A stretch of 64,000 nucleotides of DNA from Cycas panzhihuaensis. Its lineage: Eukaryota > Cycadophyta. Shown here one piece after another: positions 35,960 to 46,397 of the stretch (its first letter is position 1; every line of letters starts with the position of its first letter). Position numbers and translations under genes: made by a program. The notes under the pieces are model-generated. The model saw only the letters and a list, made by a program, of their open reading frames with translations, was not told the DNA's origin and did not search any database. The stretch is taken from contig CM041465.1 in the NCBI GenBank assembly GCA_023213395.1, positions 32,433,741 through 32,497,740 on the forward strand, read 5' to 3'.

Positions 35960-36250
35960 TATTTGGTCAAATTAAGTTATCAGTTTTTGATTTTAAAAAG
36001 ACGTCTTACTAAGAATAATCTCCTAAGAGGGGTTTGGAAGTTGGGATTAATCCCAAATATTACTATTTTTTAGTGGTTGTGCCTTAAAAACAAGATCTTT
36101 ACTTTGAATCATTTGAGGAAGAGAGGCTTCTCTTTGGTGAATAGATGTATTCTTTATTTCCAAGAGGAGGAATCCCTGGATAATATTTTCTTGCATTGTA
36201 CCTTTGTCAGGGAGATGTGGTTGAAGTTTTGGGGATCCTATAGGATCCTC
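35960..36250 (+). pseudogene. LINE zf-RVT domain, copy 1
   Basis: The plus strand reads YQFLILKRRLTKNNLLRGVW, a stop soon after ITIF, then KIFTLNHLRKRGFSL and EEESLDNIFLHCTFVREMWL. This is the zinc-binding segment that follows RT in plant LINEs (C.LC...ES..HLF..C), with the second Cys of the first pair lost (CILY). It occurs only in copy 1, because copy 2 lost this segment. Confidence 0.82.
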
Positions 36251-36559
36251 TAGATCCTTCCTGAAATGGTGAGGAATCTAGTAGAGTCCTAGGTGTGCCC
36301 CTTTAAATATAGGACCCTAAGGTCCTTATGGACATTGTCTGTACCCACACTAGTATGGAATATTTGGAAAGAGACGAGTAGGCATATTTTTTAAGATAAA
36401 AGAATGAATGAGCATAAGCTTTTTGGCACCATCATGGTTGCTCTGAAAGAGACCCTAAAGGAGAAGGAGGAAGTATCCATCTATCCTAAGGACAAGAGGG
36501 ACCTTGCAAATTGGGGTATTGAGAATATTGAAGTTGTATCCTTGGAGGGATGACAAGAA

Positions 36560-37031
36560 AACAAGAATCCCCCACTGTAATACTAAGTTAAGGTTAACTT
36601 TGCTGGAGCATATAAAGGGAACCCTGGAGAGGCTAGGGGTTGTGGAATATATAAAGACAGTGAAGGTAAGATCATTTGGGTATTTGTAAAATATTATTGT
36701 ACCTAGACAAATCATAAGGTAGAGCTTGAAGCGATGTGCAGAGTTATGGACCTGGCTACTAAGGAGGGTTGCCTAAGAGTCATTATGGAAAGGGATTCAA
36801 TGAATGTAATAAAGATGATCAGAGGGGAGGTAGAGCTAGATTAGAAGCATTATGCTATAAACAATGATGTGAAGAGGATGCTTCTAACTAGAGAAAATAC
36901 TCAAGTGAGCCATACTTATAGGGAAGGAAATAGGGTGGCTAATAGGCTTGCTAACAGGGGAGTCTAGTCTAGAGGATTTGAGGTATGGAAGGGCGACATT
37001 CCTAATGAGATTGTAGGTCTAGCTAGGAAGG
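36560..37031 (+). pseudogene. LINE C-terminal RNase H, copy 1
   Basis: From about 36585 the frame reads VNFAGAYKGNPGEARGCGIY, the first strand of RNase HI (D.A.KGNPG). It continues EGKIIWVF, HKVELEAMCRVM (catalytic Glu), RVIMERDSMNVIKM (catalytic Asp) and HTYREGNRVANRLAN (last motif). The first Asp appears as Asn in this copy. This is the RVT_3-type RNase H found at the end of many plant LINE ORF2 proteins. The domain stops near its end, where sequence changes to LTR at 37032. Confidence 0.88.
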
Positions 37032-37099
37032 ATTTATTTCATATTTACACTAGAATATAATATAAAGAACATAAAGATCAATATTAGGTATCCATTGTA
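37032..37099 (-). repeat. Copia-T LTR piece carried by the LINE duplication
   Basis: These 68 bp repeat 30959-31026, including GTATCCATTGTA at 37088-37099. They lie between the truncated LINE copy 1 and LINE copy 2, and mark the duplication joint. Confidence 0.92.
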
Positions 37100-37642
37100 G
37101 TGCACTGAGTGATCATAGGATGGCGGTGAGCTAGGGTTCTTCATCTTATTAACAGTGGGGACAGATCCATACTAGAGGTGGGCATAAGGCCCTTCAAAAT
37201 GGCTAGTAGCTCAGGATGAATTGAGAAGATCCATTGAAGCCCCCTCTTTGGGGATGAATAGTTAGTGGAATATCCCAGTTTGGCATCAAGTTGTGCTTGC
37301 CCATAGCATGGAGATGTCAGCGGTGAGAGCGAACAGGGACTTCTTTCTTAGGCTAGTGGTAGAGGTTATCATTGGATTGTAAATCATAAGGAGGTCTGAC
37401 GGTGAGGTTTCATCCTTTCTAGGATTTGAGGTAATGGAGGATAAGCAAAGAAAGGGGATGAGCACAGTCCCTTACTCCCAAGAGAGATTATGGTGCAAGC
37501 AAGATATGTTACATTGCTTTGGATTATATGTCATTTTATTAGTATTATGGAGTTATTACATATGAATACTATGCTAAATTAGATAGATCAAGTAGATCAA
37601 CAAATAACTCTTAACTAAACCCACTCTCCCTTCAGGAAGAAG

Positions 37643-38900
37643 ATGTATTTAGATGCCTTGAGTCTAACTAAAGCTGAAATACTTGATATAAATCCTATTC
37701 TGAATCATGACAAGATTAGAATTCTAGTCCCAAAGAGGTTATCAGATAGTCTAGAAAGATACTAGGGTAATAGCCTAGTGTGACATTTCTCGGCCCCTAG
37801 GCCTAGTGTAGACCCCATTAGAAAATAGGTTAGCCATCGATGGAAGTTGAGAGGTTTAGTTAAGGTCATTACACTCCCTAGAGGGTGTGTTTTATTTAAG
37901 TTCTCATGCCATGAGGATATGGTCAATGTCCTTTTAAAATCACCATGGATGATGGGTAGGATGGACATCCTAATGGAGAAATGGCACTTGGACTTTGACC
38001 GATCTGAAGGTTCTATAAAGTAAATTCCCTTATGGGTCTAATTGCCAGGGCTATCATTAAATGCCTGGGATCTTGACATTATTAAAGGGGTTACTAAGAC
38101 TATTGAGCCCCTCTTAGAGATAGATTCAACCATGAAGAATAAGAGCAAACTTATGAACGTTAGATTTTGTGTTCTGGAAAGACTTGATAAACCCCTTCCT
38201 CTCTAGGTGTTTATAAACGAATGTGGGTGTAGTAGGGAACAAAAATTGGTATATGAGCTTGAAAATATGTGATGTCAAAAGTGTAAATGGCTTGGGCACC
38301 TTCTATTTAGTTATCCAAGAGATCTAAAGCCAAACCCCTTGGCTCACCATATTGAGGATGAGGGTCTAAAGGGAAAGGAGGAATAAGGAGGCCCCTCTGT
38401 AGAACTTAAAGAGAAGGAGGTACCCCCGATGGTGGAGTAACAGGTGTCGAACCTCCTTGAGGTTGGGTAAGGCACTATTCAAATTGACCCAGGATAGGAT
38501 TTAAACCTAGATGAGGAAGATACCATTTTTAAGGAAGGAGAGGTTGATTTAACTACCCTTTTAGGGGCCTTATAGCTTTAACTAGTAAAACCCCAACTGG
38601 GAATGGAGATGGTCCCTTCCCATAAAGAGGAAGAGTCTAATTCACTGAGACATGAAGAGTAGAAGAAGCTAGAGAAGGTATGGAAGATTAGAGATTCGAG
38701 GAACTAGGATGTTGTTCAAGAGCTAGACCTCTTAAGAGGCCCTGACTTTTGTAGTGAAAATAGATTAGGAAGGTCATACTTAAAGGTACTACAGGAGAGA
38801 GAGGCAGCGATCCAGATTGACCAAGGAACACAGAGAACCCTAAGGGATGGAGGACCAGGGCAAGGGCCCAAAACAAGAAGTAAGAGATAAAGGAAGCTAA
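37643..38900 (+). pseudogene. LINE ORF1, copy 2
   Basis: This is the counterpart of copy 1 ORF1. ATG 37643 is exactly 6073 bp downstream of ATG 31570. The same DUF4283 segments and the knuckle CQKCKWLGHLLFSY (about 38274-38315) are visible. Several stops are shared with copy 1, so they predate the duplication; others differ between copies. Its role would be RNA binding. It is not functional. Confidence 0.8.
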
Positions 38901-38923
38901 AGGCCCATGGGGGGGAAGTTAGT

Positions 38924-39775
38924 ATGTAGCTCGCCTCTTGGAATATTTGGGGTATAAATGCCCCGTCAAAATGCAGAATGATGAAGAAATTGCAGAGTCA
39001 TAGGAAGTTAGATATCCTTTTAATTCAGGAGACTAAACTATTAGATTTAAATAAAGCAATCATTAAAAACAAAATATAGAAAGGAGCTAATTGGATTACC
39101 TTAGAGGGGAGCATGGGCTCTAGAGGCCTTACTTCCATGTGGAATCCTAGAGGATAGGAGGGTGAAGCATTCCTCAACGAGGAGCACTTTATATTTATTT
39201 GGTTGATAAGTAAGAAACCCAATAGTAAGTGGTTAGTCGTCAACATATATGCTCCTCTAACATAGGAGGGGAGAAAACATTTATGGAGTAGGCTGTTAGA
39301 GGCTCATAAGAAGTGGGCAGGCATATGGCTGATTGTTGGGGACTTCAACACAGCCTTATCCCTTGAGGAAAAGAAAGGGGGTCAGCTTGAGTGGACTAAA
39401 AGTATGGATGACCTTGGGGAATTTATGCAGAAGGGAGGATTGATGGGCATTCCCCTGAGAGGCCCTAAGTTCGCCTGGTCAACTAAGAGATTAGGAGATG
39501 TCCATATCTAGGTTATATTAGATAGAGTGGTTAATAACTATGCTTGGTTAAGTCAACATAGTAATATAAACTTTGAAGCTTTGCCAAAGATAGTTTCATA
39601 TCACTCCCCACTTGCCTTGGGATGTGATGAGTCTAAAGTTTATTTGGGAGCCCCCTTCCAATTTAAACTAATATGGATGAAGGACCTAGACCTCCAAAAT
39701 TTATTATTAGAATGGTGGAGTTCCCCAGCCTATCTATGTGCGATGAGGATATTTTTAATAAAATTATGCTAGGTA
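38924..39775 (+). pseudogene. LINE ORF2 endonuclease, copy 2
   Basis: ORF2 starts like copy 1 with a stop-broken LTSWNI, here followed by WGINAPSKC. Next come LLIQETKLLD (the QETK motif is intact here, unlike copy 1), GDFNTALSLEE and LRGPKFAWS. At the expected catalytic position it reads IVSYHSPLALG, so the SDH Asp has become Tyr. It is broken by stops, for instance near 39510. Comparison with copy 1 shows which stops and changes arose after the duplication. Confidence 0.88.
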
Positions 39776-39949
39776 AAAAGATTAGTTAAGGAATGGAATA
39801 AGAACTCTTACGAGGATATTTTTTGCTTAAAAAGACATGATTCTAGAAGAGCTAAAGCATATTGAGGTGCAAATTTAGGACTATGGGAGGTCCACTAACT
39901 CGACCAGAAAGAAAAGAGGCTTCTTTCTAATCTAGAAGGAGTTTTGTCT

Positions 39950-41544
39950 AATGAGGAAACTTTTTGGAAATAAAAATCAAGAGCCCTATGGCTTGCAGAG
40001 GGAGACAGAAATACTTAATTATTCCATATGACAACTATGAAGCATAAAGCCTATAATTATATAAAAAGCATGCTAAATAAAGATGGGGAGGAGATTGGGT
40101 GGGACAATATTAAGGGGGCAGCTATGGATTATTTCAGGGAGCTATGTAGTGAGCTAGGTTATAAGGACGAGGAGGCTAAGAAGGAGATTCTTGCCCTGAT
40201 ATATAAGATGGTGGGGTGCATTGTGAATAAAGCCCTAGAGGCCCCTTTCTCATTGGATAAGGTTAGGAAAGCTATATTTGGCATGAAGAGGGAGAAAGAC
40301 CCTAGGCCAAATGGGTTCCCCCTGGGGCTCTACGAGGAATATTAGGACATCATTAAGGATGGCTTCCTTGAAGCTGTAAAGGATATTTTTGAAAATGGAA
40401 AGATTCATGAGTAGTGGAAGGCTACTTTCTTAGTCTTAATCCCTAAGAAAAGTGATGCAAACAGGATGGAAGAGTTTAGGCCTATTAGTTTGTGTAATGT
40501 GAAGTACAGAATTTTAGTAAAGATCTTGGCCAATAGGATGAAGGAACTCCTTCCTTTTATTATAGGTCCTAACCAAGATGGGTTCATCAAGGGGAGACAA
40601 ATTTTGGATGGTATTATAGTAGTTCATGAAATGATCCACTCAACTTATCAAAGGAAGGACCCTGGGATGATTGTTAAGATAGATCTCTTGAAGGCTTATG
40701 ATAGAGTTTTGTGGGGTTGCCTATTGGAGTGCATCAGAGCCTTTGAATTTAGAGAATGCTAAAAGACATGGATTGAGAGTTGTATCTTAAAACCTAGCTT
40801 CTTAGTGATTATAAATGGAACATTTATAGCTTTCTTCCTAGGTTACATAGGGCTTAGATAAGGAGACCCTCTTTCCCCTTACTTGTTTATCACTATGGCT
40901 AAGTTAATTAGAAAATCCATGGAGGAAGCTAGGAGATTTGGGAAGATTGTGAGCTTAAGGCCCACCTCTGAGGTTGCCAATGTTGTTCATAGCCACTTTG
41001 TAGATGATAATATTCTATTAAGTAGGGCTTCCATTAAGGAAGCAAAAGCTATCAAAGCCCAACTGGAGACATTTGAGGTTACTACAAATAAGAAGGTAAA
41101 CCTAGAAAAGATGAATATATTCTTTTTGAACACTATGGACAAGACACAAAGGGCCATAATCAGGATCTTGGAAATGCCCATTAGAGCCCTCCTAACCTAG
41201 TATCTTGGTATACCTCTATTTGTGGGAAGAATGCAAATCAACTTGTGGAATCTGATTATTAGTCAGGTATAAAGGAAGCTAGTTAGTTAGAAAGGGGCCT
41301 TACTTAGTCAGGCCAAGAATCTCCAATTATTGGTGGCATATCTTTAGAGCATCCATACCTATGTAATGTCTTTGTTTAGGTGTTCTGGGAAGGTGATGAA
41401 CACTTTGAAAACTATTTAAAAAAAAAAATCATTTAGTCAGGAGTTGAGGATAGGGAAAGAATTCACTTGGTTTCTTAGGAGGAAGTGTGTCTTCCCAAAT
41501 GGGTGGGAGGCTTGAACATAAAGGATATAACATGCTTTAATAGG
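39950..41544 (+). pseudogene. LINE reverse transcriptase, copy 2
   Basis: The open stretch 40028-40345 includes EAPFSLDKVRKAIFGMKREK and the less damaged PNGFPLGLY, closer to the standard GPDGFP than copy 1. 40466-40762 holds EEFRPISLCNVKYRILVKIL, FIKGRQILDGII and KIDLLKAYDRVLWGCLLECI (the KAYD block with its Asp is intact in this copy). 40883-41200 holds LFITMAKLI and HFVDDNILLS (about 40997-41008). The domain is better preserved than in copy 1 but still stopped in several places. Confidence 0.92.
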
Positions 41545-41715
41545 ATGACTAGGATGCTTTTAGGTAGAGAAAATACTCAAGTGAGCCATCCTTATAGGGA
41601 AGGAAATAGGGTGGCTCATAGGCTTGCTAACTGGGGAGTCTAGTTTAGAGGATTTGAGGTATGGAAGGGCAACATTCCTAATGAGATTGTAGGTCTAGCT
41701 AGGAAGGATTTGGGA
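41545..41715 (+). pseudogene. LINE RNase H tail, copy 2
   Basis: After the deletion joint the sequence resumes with RENTQVSHPYREGNRVAHRL and AN-type residues of the last RNase H motif. It then reads FEVWKGNIPNEIVGLARKDL to a natural-looking end before the 3' UTR. The catalytic residues of the domain are missing. Confidence 0.82.
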
Positions 41716-41878
41716 CTTAAGATCTAATGGTCATTAGTTTGATAAGATAAACATTTCTTAGATAGCTAGGTCATGGGCTTCTCACAACTGATTTCTGATG
41801 TCGTTATGGCAGTTCTTGTATAGGGGTTGGGGTCCCCATTTTAACCCCTATTTATTTAAACCTAATAAAGAAAAAAAA
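41716..41878 (+). other. LINE 3' UTR and A-rich tail
   Basis: It runs from the end of ORF2 to AATAAAG plus eight A, immediately before the target duplication at 41879. Copy 1 lacks this part. Confidence 0.88.
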
Positions 41879-42126
41879 GTATCCATTGTAATAAAATTTT
41901 AACATAATGATAGTGTTGATAAATAGCTTTAGGAAAAATGCCACTTATTTATAGTTGGTAGTTTGGGATGGAACCCACCATCAACCAACACTTTTGAAAT
42001 TGAAAATAATAATATAAAATATATACTTGATGGCTATTGGAGTTTATTGGTAGCTATTGACAACTTCTAAAGTCCCAAGGTAACTTATGCATATTTTTAA
42101 TAAAATAATAAACATTATTGCTAATA
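41879..42126 (-). repeat. Copia-T LTR-A, right part
   Basis: It starts with GTATCCATTGTA (41879-41890, the right copy of the LINE target duplication) and runs collinear with the LTRs at 45220 and 48667, ending TTGCTAATA. On the minus strand the PPT GGGGGAGAA abuts its start. Its first TG is mutated to TA. Confidence 0.88.
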
Positions 42127-45100
42127 TTCTCCCCCATAATATTCATTATGTGTAATGCCAAGTTTCTCTTTGAATTTATGGAACTTGAACTTTAGAAAGA
42201 CCTTAGGGAAGAGATTTGCTACTTATTCCTTTGTTTTGTAATAAACCAATTCTATGTCACCATCCTTTATTAATATCATTATAATGTAGGCCTTTTCAAG
42301 AGTATGAGGCTCATGTAGTTCCCAAGCTTGTCTTAGTAGGATGAAGTTGACTTGATTTGAATAAGTAGATCTGGAGGATTTGGCTTCTTGGTCTTTGTCT
42401 TCCTTGACTTTTACCTTGTAGTAATCATCTACTTTGTTGGAGTCATTTAGATCAATGGTACATATAACATTATCAGATACAACATTGGGATCATGTTCTA
42501 ACATCTATCCCACAAATAACACATCATTAGTGTATCTACTTTCCCTTAATTCAATAGTTGTGGCTCCTCCCATGAATCAATTTCAAAGTGTCCCATGCAT
42601 TCTTTGATGTAGTTATTTCACTTATGCTTGAGAATATATGGTTATCCAATGCACAAAATATTAATGTTAATGTTTCATTGTCTTTCTTAACATTTTCCTT
42701 ATAAATTTATTCTTTTTCTAAGGTAATATTGTCACTTAAGTCATTGTAACTATCCTTCACAAGATTCAAAAGATTTTTAGTAATAAAAAATGATTTCATC
42801 AATTTACTCCAAAGTGGAAAATTAGTTCTATCAAATATAGGTATAAGCATATCATTAAGATTTATTACCATTATTAAAAAACCTTTAATACATAATTTAA
42901 ATAAAATACACATTTATATATAAAAATAGATTTTATACATGGTCTTATTAATCAAATAATATTCCCTTTAACATTAAATAAAAAATAACTTGAAAATGAA
43001 AATGAAATAAACCTCTTTTCAAATGAAATAAATATGGAACAAATGAACTTTTGAATTGATATTAATAAGGGTCCTTCTTAATGGATAAAAGCATCTTTGA
43101 AATAAAATGAAATGAAGCTCTTTAAATGAAATAAATGTAAGATAAATAATCTTTTTTTAATGAAATAAGTATGAAACTAATAAGCTTCCAAAGTGATACA
43201 AATGAACTCTAAAAATAATATCAAATGTAAAGAAATAAGAGAGCCTTTTAAATGAGCTTTCAAGATGCAATGAGATGCACTCTAGGTGAACTTTTAAGTG
43301 TAATAAAGGAACCTTAATTAAACTTTGAAATATATTTTAATAATGAAGCATAAATAACCTTTAAATGATCCAAAAAGAGCCTAATATGAGCTTTAAGATA
43401 AAATAAATAAGTTAAAAATAATCTTAAAATATAAATGAGCTTTTAAGATGTACTAAATGCACTTTATATGAACCTTTAGGGTGTAAAAAGATATCCTTAA
43501 ATGATCTTTGAAATTTGCTTTGAAAATGAGATACTTTTTTCTTTAACTAAGCTAAACAAGCTTGATATGAGTTTAAAATAAAATGAATGAGCTAAAGAAT
43601 GAAATAGATTAGAAGACACTTATATATGAAATGACATCTAAATATCTTCTTCACCTTTAAGAGGTAAACTTTCACTAAAAACCATAAAAATTTAAATGTA
43701 AGGCTAAAAAACCAAGTGAAATCAGTAAGAGGTAGATTAATATATTGATAAAATATAAATATACTTGAATAGAATCGTTAAATAACTCAGAAAAAAAAAA
43801 AAAACAGAGCTCAAACTTCAATTAATTTTAAGGGTTAATTTTAGTAGCCTAAAAAACCTACAAAACAACCTCAAATCATAATAACACTAGCCTTAATACA
43901 TAGATTATTAAATTACCTTTCTAACAAATCTAATTATTCAAAAAATGGACTCTTGGATCAAAAGTTATAGCCAAAACTGTGAAGACACCTTCTTATGGTG
44001 AAAAAACTAAATTAGCGGGGGGGGGGGGGTTAAGTCCATTTTAATCAGAATCAGAGCCCCTGGTCACTTTGAGGGCTAGAAATACTAGCCACTAGCTTGA
44101 AAGGGGGCTAGCAGAGCCCAAATATTATGAAAAGCAATTAAACCCTTTAAAAACCAAATTAATTAAAGATGACTTCTAAAATTTAGAATCCAGGCTTAAA
44201 AAATCAAAGGTAGAGGTCATATGAGGGTAAATATAGCTATGAATAGGGGGATAAATAGGCTGGTAACTCAAAAAATATTAAATTTGATTAAATATCATTC
44301 AACTTTAAAACTTTGTAATAAATAAAAGTGATTTAAGAAAATAAAAAGAAAATGTTTACAAAATGCACAGGTCTGTGCATAGATGAAAACTTCAGTCACT
44401 CATAACTCCATGGATATTAACTAGATCTACATGAAATTATAGATATAGAGGTGTAAGATCAAGATAGACACACCTCTAAATTTTCACAAATAATGGTGGT
44501 CAAATGAGAGAGTTTCAACTAAAACTTTATCAAACAGCTAAAATTTCTCAAAGGGCTCGTTTGACTCATAAAAGCAACATATTGAGACAAAATTTTAAAG
44601 GTAGCTAGAGAAGCCTAATTCACAGGAATAAGATAAATTTCATAGGATTCTAATATCCATATATGGATAATAAATGATTTTACATAAATAGCCTAGGATT
44701 TGAGTAGATAGTGGGAGATAGAGTGATTTTGAAGGCAATTTCTTACTATAGGAGTGACAAAATTCAAAACCGTCAAATCTAGTGTAGAGATGACTTAGAG
44801 AGATTTCAAATAGATGGTCATTTAGGATGGTTTGGATCACTATGGAGAGTGTACCAGCCTATAGAATTCTAAATTTATAGAAAACCCTAAAAAAAATAAA
44901 GAAAACTATTAAAATCTTGTAAAATATTAAATGAAACATCAATTTAATGGCTCCAATTAAATGTTGGGTTGATTATACCAACTATTGCTACATAGATCTA
45001 AGAAAATACAAATTATGTTAAGTATATAAATAAAAATAGTTAAATGTTTAATAAAATAATATAAAAAACTATTAATAAACTTTATAAAATTGAATAAAAA

Positions 45101-45219
45101 CTTAATATAATGCTTACCATGAGTCATTTTTTATAAATCTTTACTTTAAAACTAATAAATATTTGCTTTTATTCCAAATGTAGACAAATGAAGCTAACCT
45201 AACAAGATTTGATATAAAA
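42127..45219 (-). mobile_element. Copia-T array, internal unit 1
   Basis: On the minus strand it runs from a decayed primer site (45206-45217, GATTTGATATAA in plus orientation) through a long leader to a short fused coding frame and the PPT beside LTR-A. It is collinear with unit 2 (offset about 3.42 kb). A run of 13 G lies at 44017-44029 and of 16 A near 43788-43803. Confidence 0.85.
42129..42913 (-). pseudogene. Copia-T fused gag/pol-tail frame, unit 1
   Basis: On the minus strand gag begins at about 42877 with MVINLNDMLIPIFDRTNFPL followed by WSKLMKSFF, the Copia gag N-terminus. An upstream in-frame ATG at 42913 is possible but less likely, given the other units. After a break the stretch 42504-42223 continues with an acidic linker and LLRQAWELHEPHTLEKAYII, then DGDIELVYYKTKE, which is the last part of Copia pol (E.E..Y..T..Q.AD..TK). 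The middle of gag, protease, integrase, RT and most of RNase H are missing. The short product could have been a gag-like protein; it is now stopped and shifted. Confidence 0.75.
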
Positions 45220-45544
45220 TGAAGTAAATAGGGGACAGAGCAGAATAGGATTTATTCTATATTTGCAAAAGAATATAACATAAAGATCAATATTAGGTAT
45301 CCATTGTAATAAAATTTTGGCTTAATGGTAGTGTTGATAAATACCTTTGGGCAAAATGCCACTTATTTATGGTGGGAAGGTTGGGATGGAACCCACCATC
45401 AACTAACACATTTAAAATTTAAAATAATGATATAAAATATATACCTGATGGCTATTAGAGGCTATTGGCAGCTATTGACAACTTGTGAAGTCCCAAGGTA
45501 ACTTATGCATACCTTTAATAAAATAATGAACATTATTGTTAACA
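45220..45544 (-). repeat. Copia-T LTR-C (shared)
   Basis: This 325-bp LTR reads TGTTAACAATAATG... to ...TTTACTTCA on the minus strand, the only one of the three with an intact TG start. It is flanked on both sides by internal sequence of the same element, so two units share it. Confidence 0.9.
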
Positions 45545-45552
45545 TTCTCTTC

Positions 45553-46289
45553 TATATTGATCATTATGTATAACACTAAGCTTCTCTTTGAACTTATGGA
45601 ACTTGAACTTTAGAAAGACCTTAGGGAAGAGATCTGTAGATTATTCCTTTACTTTATAATAAACCAATTCCATGTCATCATCATGTATTAATATCATTAT
45701 AATGTAGGCCCTTTCAAGAGTATGAGGCTCATGTAGTTCACAAGTTATTTTAGTGGGACAAAGTTGACCTGATTTGAATGAGTAGATCTAGAGGATTAAG
45801 CTTCATTAGGGTCTTTGTCTTCCTTAACTTTTACCTTGTAGTGTTCATCTACTTTGTTGGAGTCATTTAGGTCAATGGTACATAAAACATTATCAAATAC
45901 AACATTGTGATCCTATTCTAACATCTGTCCCATAGATAATACATCATCAACATATCTAGTTTCCCTTAATTCAATAGTTGTGGCTCCCCCATGAATTAAT
46001 TCCAAGGTGTTCCATGTATTCTTTGATGTAGTTATTTCACTTATATTTGAGAATATGTGGTCATCCAATGCACAAAATATTAGCGTTAATGCTTCATTAT
46101 CTTTTTTCGCATTTTCTTTAAAGATTTGTTCTTCTTCTAAGGTATCCTTACCACCTAAGTTATTATAACCATCCTTTATAAATTCCAAAGATTTTTAGCA
46201 ATAAAAAATAATTTCATCAATTTACTCTAAAGTGGAAAATTAGTTCCATTAAATATAGGTATAAGCATATCATCAAGATTTATTTCCAT
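45553..46289 (-). pseudogene. Copia-T fused gag/pol-tail frame, unit 2
   Basis: The minus-strand start at 46289 reads MEINLDDMLIPIFNGTNFPL, then a stop. The 91-codon open stretch 46188-45913 gives the gag capsid region with EEQIFKENAKKDNEALTLIF, then LDDHIFSNISEITTSKNTW and GGATTIELRETRYVDDVLSM. Next come the acidic linker with DLNDSNKVDEHYKVKVKEDK and the pol tail, both broken by stops. The same joint between gag and the RNase H tail occurs in all three units, so it predates the array. Confidence 0.8.
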
Positions 46290-46323
46290 TATGAAAAAAA
46301 CTTTAATATATAATCTAATTAAA

Positions 46324-46331
<8 letters not shown>

Positions 46332-46394
<63 letters not shown>
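46332..46394. repeat. (TA)n microsatellite
   Basis: About 31 uninterrupted TA units lie just upstream of the unit-2 gag start. Units 1 and 3 have only a few TA at this place. Confidence 0.97.

Positions 46395-46397
<3 letters not shown>

Larger units (their letters stand above)
31027..37031 (+). mobile_element. L1-like LINE, copy 1 (3' end missing)
   Basis: The order is a 5' leader (31027-31569), ORF1 with DUF4283 and knuckle, ORF2 with endonuclease, RT, zf-RVT and terminal RNase H, then an abrupt switch at about 37031 into Copia-T LTR sequence. This is the only copy with the complete RT-to-RNase H middle. It lacks the final 170 bp and the A tail, which are found at the end of copy 2. Many stops, often TAG, interrupt both frames. 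Confidence 0.93.
37100..41878 (+). mobile_element. L1-like LINE, copy 2 (internal deletion)
   Basis: It is collinear with copy 1 at an offset of 6073 bp and about 96-97 percent identical by eye up to 41544. There it skips about 1.4 kb (equivalent of roughly 35471-36865) and resumes in the RNase H tail. It carries the genuine 3' UTR and ends in AATAAAG followed by eight A (41871-41878) and the 12-bp target duplication. The deletion removed zf-RVT and most of RNase H. Confidence 0.93.

Noticed and set aside
44017-44029. Run of 13 G as a regulatory or polypurine tract
   Set aside because: It lies in the middle of the Copia-T leader, far from any LTR edge; the corresponding place in unit 2 has only a short G run.
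46332-46394. TA run as an origin or promoter
   Set aside because: It is a simple microsatellite present in only one of three otherwise collinear units.
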